Shown in pieces: positions 60,020-64,000 of a DNA stretch of 64,000 nt. Source of the DNA: Natrononativus amylolyticus (lineage in GTDB: Archaea > Halobacteriota > Halobacteria > Halobacteriales > Natrialbaceae). The translations under genes were made by a program, and so were the position numbers. The stretch is taken from contig NZ_CP101458.1 of assembly GCF_024362525.1 (NCBI RefSeq), forward strand, positions 558,001 to 622,000, given 5' to 3'. Numbering within the stretch: the first letter of the stretch is position 1; each line of letters opens with the position of its first letter. The notes under the pieces are model-generated. The model was not told where the DNA came from, ran no database searches, and saw only the letters and a program-made list of their open reading frames with translations.

Positions 60020-61042
60020 TCACTCGACGAGGTGGTCCTCGATGCCGGGTAAGATCCCGATCAGTTCGCCGTACGGACCCAGGTGCTCTTCCGACGTGGT
60101 GGTCTTCAACTGGTGGGCGTCCAGGACCTCCTCGAGCACCGCTCGCCCGTCCGGGTCGTCGTTAAGCTCGAGCAGCGCGTCCCGGAGCAGTTCGATCTCG
60201 GCCTCGCTCGCTTCCGGGCTGGCCATGATCGGATGGCTCGGCACTTCTGCGAACTCCTCGAGGAGGTCGTATTCGTCCGTATCCAGGCACCATCCCGCCG
60301 AATCCGACCCATCACAGTACTCCGCCGGCGTGCTCTCGCGTACGAACGCAACGTCCCCGTATCCTTCCGAGAGACACTGTAGCGCTCCGACGTACCCTCC
60401 GCCGACCACGGGATCGCCGAAGAACTCGTCGACGGCGTCCCGGATAGCCGTCACGTCGTCTGCCTCCTCGAACGAGACAAGCCCCTCGTGGGCGAGGTGC
60501 GCCGTCGGGATCAGCATCCCCGCACCCGTCAGATCGCCGGTGTGACAGCTGTCTACGCCCTCGAGGTCCGCAACCGACTCGAGTCCGCTATCGGCCCGGA
60601 CCCAGGCGGCCGCCGTGTAGTGCGTGTCGCCCTCCTCGTCGGCTTCGACGACGAGCGTCTCGAGGCCGTGTGCCTGCCACCCGACCCAGGCGGGTCCACC
60701 GCTCAGGTACGCCGCGTGGGCCTGCCCGGCCGCCAGGGCGCCGATCGCGGCGCTGTTGTCCTGAACGGGATCGATCCTCGCTGGAACGCCGGTCTCTGAC
60801 GCCACCCACTCGGCGAGCGGCGCGTAGTCGCGCTCGACGTCGTCCGGGTCGTCGCGAACCGTGGCGGCGAAGACGAACTCGTCGGTCACGTCCGCGTCGT
60901 CCGCACGGTCGTCGTCGGAATCGTTGCCACCGTCGTCGGTGCCGAGACAGCCCGCCAGCCAGAGGGGGACGGCCCCGGTTGCAGACCGCAGGAGAGTCCG
61001 ACGCGAAACGGGAGCCGATCCCGGATCGGTAGTAGTGTGCAT
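60020..61042 (-). CDS. phnD: PhnD-type (PhnD/SsuA/transferrin-like) substrate-binding lipoprotein
   Basis: 340 residues. Tat lipoprotein signal SRRTLLRSATGAVPLWLAGC with lipidated Cys32, then an acidic spacer. The periplasmic-binding fold shows VFAATVRDDPDDVERDYAPLAEWVASE, LEGVDSCHTGDLTGAGMLIPTAHL, and GGGYVGALQCLSEGYGDVAFVRES. Several Cys (about 147, 225, 247, 257) are unusual for a halophilic binding protein. First gene of the operon, whose promoter carries a DtxR/IdeR-like box. Ligand unknown: phosphonate is assumed from family name only. Confidence 0.85.
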   Translation of the reverse strand: MHTTTDPGSAPVSRRTLLRSATGAVPLWLAGCLGTDDGGNDSDDDRADDADVTDEFVFAATVRDDPDDVERDYAPLAEWVASETGVPARIDPVQDNSAAIGALAAGQAHAAYLSGGPAWVGWQAHGLETLVVEADEEGDTHYTAAAWVRADSGLESVADLEGVDSCHTGDLTGAGMLIPTAHLAHEGLVSFEEADDVTAIRDAVDEFFGDPVVGGGYVGALQCLSEGYGDVAFVRESTPAEYCDGSDSAGWCLDTDEYDLLEEFAEVPSHPIMASPEASEAEIELLRDALLELNDDPDGRAVLEEVLDAHQLKTTTSEEHLGPYGELIGILPGIEDHLVE

Positions 61043-61052
61043 TGCCAGGTGT

Positions 61053-61071
61053 TTAGATTAGTCTAAAATAA
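61053..61071. promoter_or_regulatory. DtxR/IdeR-like operator overlapping the phn promoter
   Basis: TTAGATTAGTCTAAAATAA matches the classic 19-base DtxR/IdeR box TTAGGTTAGCCTAACCTAA at 15 of 19 positions. It lies 10-29 bases before the phnD ATG and overlaps the minus-strand TATA-like TTTATTTTAG (about 61063-61074), so a bound repressor would stop transcription. The inner inverted repeat is TTTAGA-TTAG-TCTAAA (61052-61067). Operator identity is inferred from the match. Confidence 0.55.
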
Positions 61072-61248
61072 ACATTTGCATTACCTTGTTTACTATTATG
61101 GCTAGACACATTCTGAATATTCATCCATCTAAATACGCTGCGTAGAAGCCGGAGATCCCACGAGTGCTAACAGCTATCGGTTTCGGTCATCGAACGGGTT
61201 CGCACGACTCGAGGACCGACCGGCGCAGAACGCGTCGCCGCCACCGGC

Positions 61249-61599
61249 GTGTTGGTGATTCTCGCGCCGCGCTCCGTGTGCTTCGTGCTCGACGTGGTCG
61301 GCCTCGGACCCACCGACGCCGTGTTCGTCGGTCTGTCACTCGCGCTAACTGCCTCCGGCGCGGCATTCGTGTACTACTCGAGCGTTTCCGTACCGGTCTA
61401 CGTGCCGACGATCGTTTTCGTCACTACCGGGACCGTCCTCGTGGGCGACCTCCTCCGCTACGGACCGGCGGCTCTCGAGTCGGTCGCCACGACCGCGCTC
61501 GCCCCCGGTGCCGTAGCCGCGCTCGCCCTCGGCGAACGGATCGGCTTCGGCGCCAGACGCCTCGTTGACGGTCGGTCTATCGGTTCTCGACCCGCGTAG
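61249..61599 (+). CDS. Hypothetical membrane protein
   Basis: 116 residues with three to four hydrophobic segments (VFVGLSLALTASGAAFVYYS, VYVPTIVFVTTGTVLVGDLL, ALAPGAVAALALGERIGFG). The start is uncertain (GTG at 61249, then TTG and GTG one and two codons on). It has the hydrophobic periodicity of real membrane proteins and ends 48 bases before the thiolase start. No known family. Confidence 0.5.
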   Translation: MLVILAPRSVCFVLDVVGLGPTDAVFVGLSLALTASGAAFVYYSSVSVPVYVPTIVFVTTGTVLVGDLLRYGPAALESVATTALAPGAVAALALGERIGFGARRLVDGRSIGSRPA

Positions 61600-61647
61600 T
61601 GGACCACCTCCAGCACGTATTTGCTTCCGGCCACCACAGTGGGGAGT

Positions 61648-62844
61648 ATGCGCGAGGCCTACCTGGTCGGAGCCGGACAGTCCTCCTACGGGGCGTTCCC
61701 CGAGGAGAGCTACCGCTCGCTGTTTCGAACCGCCTTCGAGGCGACCGCAGAGAGCGTCCCGAAGGGGCTCGAGCCGGACGAGATCGACGAGGCCGTCGTC
61801 GGGACCCTCGGCGTGGGCGGCCGCCAGCTCGGCCTCTCCGGGCCGGCGGTCACCGAACACGTCGGACTCCACGGCGTTCCCTGCACCCGCGTCGAGAACG
61901 CCTGCGCGGCCAGCGGATACGCCGTCCGCCAGGCCGTCCAGGCGGTTCGTTCGGGGATGGCCGACGTCGTCCTCGCCGGCGGCTTCGAGGTGATGTCGGA
62001 CACGAGCGCCGACGCGACGAAGTACTGGCTCGGCGTGAGCGGGGAGACGGAGTGGGAACGGCTCTCCGGCACCACGTTCTCGGGCACCTACGCCCAGATG
62101 GCGAGCGTCCACATGCGCGAGTACGGAACCACTCGCGAACAGCTCTCCCGCGTGGCGGTGAAAAACCACGCGAACGGGGCGAAAAACCCCCACGCACAGC
62201 TGGGATTCGAGTGTTCGCTCGAGGACGCCGAATCCGCGCCGGTCGTCGCGGACCCCCTCACGCTGTATCACTGCTGTCCGACATCCGACGGCGCCGCCTG
62301 CGCGCTGATCGCGAGCGAGGACGTCGTGAGCGAGTACACGGACGATCCCATTCGGGTGGCGGGCGTCGGCGCCGGCAGCGACCGCGTGGGGCTGTTCCAG
62401 CGCGAGGACTACGCCTCGATCCCCGCGAGCCAGCGTGCCGCCGAGGCGGCCTACGAGATGGCCGGCGTCGGCCCCGACGACGTCGACTTCGCGGAGGTCC
62501 ACGACTGCTTCTCGATCGCCGAACTGCTCGCCTACGAGGACCTCGGCTTCTGCGAGCGCGGCGAGGCCGGGGAGCTCGTCGAATCGGGGTACACGGAACT
62601 CGAGGGTGACCTCCCGGTGAACACCTCCGGCGGCCTCAAGTCGAAGGGACACCCGATCGGCGCGACGGGCGCCGGCCAGGTCGTCGAGGCGTTCAAACAG
62701 CTTTCCGGAACCGCCGGCGACCGGCAGGTCGAGGGCGCCAGCAGGGGGCTCACCCACAACGTCGGCGGCAGCGGCGGGGCCGCTGTCGTCCACGTCTTCG
62801 AGCGGGCTGGCGCGGCCGACTCGAGCACGGGGGTGGACGCATGA
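61648..62844 (+). CDS. Thiolase-family acetyltransferase (SCP2/archaeal thiolase type)
   Basis: 398 residues. Nucleophile Cys86 in VENACAASGYA, active-site region EVHDCFS, and GHPIGATG plus THNVGGSGG near the end, the archaeal thiolase pattern. It condenses or cleaves acyl-CoA with acetyl-CoA; close relatives partner with HMG-CoA synthase and DUF35 proteins in archaeal acetoacetyl-CoA/HMG-CoA complexes. Its stop overlaps the ATG of the next gene by four bases (ATGA), strong evidence for such a partnership. ATG at 61648 chosen over an upstream in-frame codon nine codons earlier. Confidence 0.88.
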   Translation: MREAYLVGAGQSSYGAFPEESYRSLFRTAFEATAESVPKGLEPDEIDEAVVGTLGVGGRQLGLSGPAVTEHVGLHGVPCTRVENACAASGYAVRQAVQAVRSGMADVVLAGGFEVMSDTSADATKYWLGVSGETEWERLSGTTFSGTYAQMASVHMREYGTTREQLSRVAVKNHANGAKNPHAQLGFECSLEDAESAPVVADPLTLYHCCPTSDGAACALIASEDVVSEYTDDPIRVAGVGAGSDRVGLFQREDYASIPASQRAAEAAYEMAGVGPDDVDFAEVHDCFSIAELLAYEDLGFCERGEAGELVESGYTELEGDLPVNTSGGLKSKGHPIGATGAGQVVEAFKQLSGTAGDRQVEGASRGLTHNVGGSGGAAVVHVFERAGAADSSTGVDA

Positions 62845-64000
62845 GCCCCGCAATTACCGCCGTCGGCGCCTACGCGCCGCGGTTTCGGATCTCCGCCGAG
62901 GCATTCCGGGAGGCGTGGGGCCAGTTTCAGGCGTCCGGTATCTCGGAGAAGGCCGTCCCCGCGGCGGACGAGGACGCCCTGACGATGGCCTACGAGGCGG
63001 GCCGGCGAGCGCTCGAGGCCGCCGACCTCGAGGGTGAGGGCGTCGACTGGCTCGCGTTTGCCAGCTCGCGGCCGCCGCTGGCCGAGGAGGACCTCTCCGC
63101 GCGACTCCGCGCGATGCTCGCGGTTCCGAGGACGGCGACGGATCACGTCTTCACCGGCAGCACCCGCGCCGGAACGCGGGCGCTCTGGGCGGGGATGGAC
63201 GCCCTCGAAGCAGCCCGCGCAGAACGGGTCCTCGTCGTCGCGGCGGACGCCCCGCGGGGCGAGCCGGACGACGGGGTCGACCACGCGGCGGGCGCGGGCG
63301 CCGCCGCGTTCGTCCTCGAGCGCGATGGCCCCGCGACGATCACTGACCGTGCAGAGTACGGCGCGCCCTATCCCGGTACCCGGTTCCGAGAATCCGGACG
63401 CGAGACCACCGAAGGACTCGGCGTCACCGGCTACGACCGGGCCGCGTTCACGGAGACGATCGGCGGCGCGGTGGCGGGACTCGAGGCCGATCCCGATCCC
63501 GACGCGGCTGCGATCCAGGCCCCCGACGGAAAACTCCCCTACCGGGCGGCCGGCGCCGCCGGCGTCTCGACGGACGCGATCCAGGCGAGCGCGACGGTCC
63601 ACGACCTCGGCGACCTCGGGGCTGCGAGCGTTCCCGTCACGCTCGCGCGGGCGCTTGCCGACGGCCATCGGTCGGTGCTCGCGGTTTCCCACGGGAGCGG
63701 CGCCGGCGCGGACGCGCTCGTCGTCGAGCGATCGGATGAAGTCTCCGCGAGCGTCGACCTCGAGGTCGGCGACTCGCTTTCCTACGCCGAGTACCTCCGC
63801 CAGCGGGGAGTCATCACCTCGGGGCCGCCGGCCGGCGGCGGCGCGTACGTCAGCCTCCCCTCCTGGAAGCGGTCGCTCCCCCAGCGCTACCGGCTCGAGG
63901 CGGGCCGGTGTCCCGACTGCGGCTCGCTCGCGTTCCCGCCGGAGGGTGCCTGCCCGGACTGCGGCTCGCTCACGGAGTACGAGTCGACTCCGCTCTCGAG
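62841..64000 (+). CDS. HMG-CoA-synthase-like protein fused to DUF35 zinc ribbon (partial, 3' end missing)
   Basis: 386 residues are visible, running off the window. Residues 1-340 have the HMG-CoA synthase/ketoacyl-synthase fold (SPAITAVGAYAPRFRISAEA; CDSxAGT-like region at 105-112; APDGKLPYRAA at 227-237). Residues ~345-386 open a DUF35 zinc ribbon with Cys357, Cys360, Cys371 and Cys374. In the synthase part, the position of the catalytic Cys (CKAGT in archaeal enzymes) reads Thr108 (STRAGT) and the catalytic His of HQPxxK reads Gln226 (IQAPDGK). Thus it may not be a working HMG-CoA synthase. Overlaps the thiolase gene by four bases. Confidence 0.82.
   Translation, partial: MSPAITAVGAYAPRFRISAEAFREAWGQFQASGISEKAVPAADEDALTMAYEAGRRALEAADLEGEGVDWLAFASSRPPLAEEDLSARLRAMLAVPRTATDHVFTGSTRAGTRALWAGMDALEAARAERVLVVAADAPRGEPDDGVDHAAGAGAAAFVLERDGPATITDRAEYGAPYPGTRFRESGRETTEGLGVTGYDRAAFTETIGGAVAGLEADPDPDAAAIQAPDGKLPYRAAGAAGVSTDAIQASATVHDLGDLGAASVPVTLARALADGHRSVLAVSHGSGAGADALVVERSDEVSASVDLEVGDSLSYAEYLRQRGVITSGPPAGGGAYVSLPSWKRSLPQRYRLEAGRCPDCGSLAFPPEGACPDCGSLTEYESTPLS

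Noticed and set aside
60083..60799. Plus-strand frames opposite phnD
   Set aside because: Short shadows without motifs; phnD has signal, lipobox and domain.
1..64000. CRISPR array, insertion sequence, complete tRNA or rRNA
   Set aside because: No direct repeats with regular spacers, no transposase-like protein or terminal inverted repeats, and no complete cloverleaf found by reading both strands; a computed scan would be needed to be sure.

Overview
The window is ordinary, gene-dense chromosome of a halophilic archaeon (class Halobacteria, most like Natrialbales; genus not resolvable by eye). The signs are very high GC, highly acidic proteins, Tat-type lipoproteins with Asp/Glu-rich spacers, halocyanin, a PGF-CTERM-like tail, HalOD1, HTH-10, TrmB and PhnD families, and TATA boxes about 25-30 bases upstream of start codons (mostly leaderless transcripts). 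I see no insertion sequence, CRISPR array, rRNA or complete tRNA gene. About 70 genes are supported.

Layout. 1-1157: the 5' part of phenylacetyl-CoA epoxygenase paaA, divergent from an HTH-10 regulator. 1161-8172: a sugar ABC transporter (MalK-E-F-G type) followed by an F420-dependent G6PDH-like oxidoreductase and an aldo/keto reductase. 8259-10406: fused heme A/heme O synthase and small proteins. 10458-17707: secreted deacetylase, membrane metalloprotease-like protein with a PadR-like regulator, acyl-CoA dehydrogenase, squalene synthase, 3-hydroxyacyl-CoA dehydrogenase. 17794-21529: lactate permease, then an overlapping class I aldolase/FBPase operon (gluconeogenesis). 21535-25751: small membrane protein, Tat-exported serine-protease-like protein, acyl-CoA carboxylase beta chain with an epsilon-like N-terminus. 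25727-31857: tandem acetyltransferases, MaoC hydratase, two glutamate dehydrogenases flanking a CitE-like CoA-ester lyase. 31966-42307: acyl-CoA dehydrogenase, membrane proteins, a RIO/Bud32-like kinase, aldehyde dehydrogenase, nitrilase and small conserved haloarchaeal proteins. 42404-49536: drug-type ABC exporter, TrmB regulator, and a divergent pair of cytoplasmic amylases (GH13, GH15). 49583-58285: YcaO protein, RNA-binding protein, PfpI-like amidotransferase, receiver-PAS-PAS protein, Hsp20, DHH phosphoesterase, MaoC, halocyanin, wHTH. 58356-61042: a PhnCDE-type ABC transporter. 61249-64000: a membrane protein, a thiolase and an HMG-CoA-synthase-like/DUF35 fusion cut by the window end.

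How the parts fit. Import and use of malto-oligosaccharides (ABC system, GH13, GH15, TrmB), gluconeogenesis from lactate or amino acids (lactate permease, aldolase, FBPase, GDHs) and CoA-thioester catabolism (acyl-CoA dehydrogenases, hydratases, carboxylase, CitE-like lyase, thiolase) dominate.

The most interesting points are: an HMG-CoA-synthase/DUF35 fusion whose catalytic Cys and His appear replaced; a DtxR/IdeR-like box overlapping the promoter of the phn-type transporter; a stand-alone YcaO enzyme fused to a Cys4 partner domain; an epsilon-beta carboxylase fusion; and several perfect palindromes sitting in divergent promoters.
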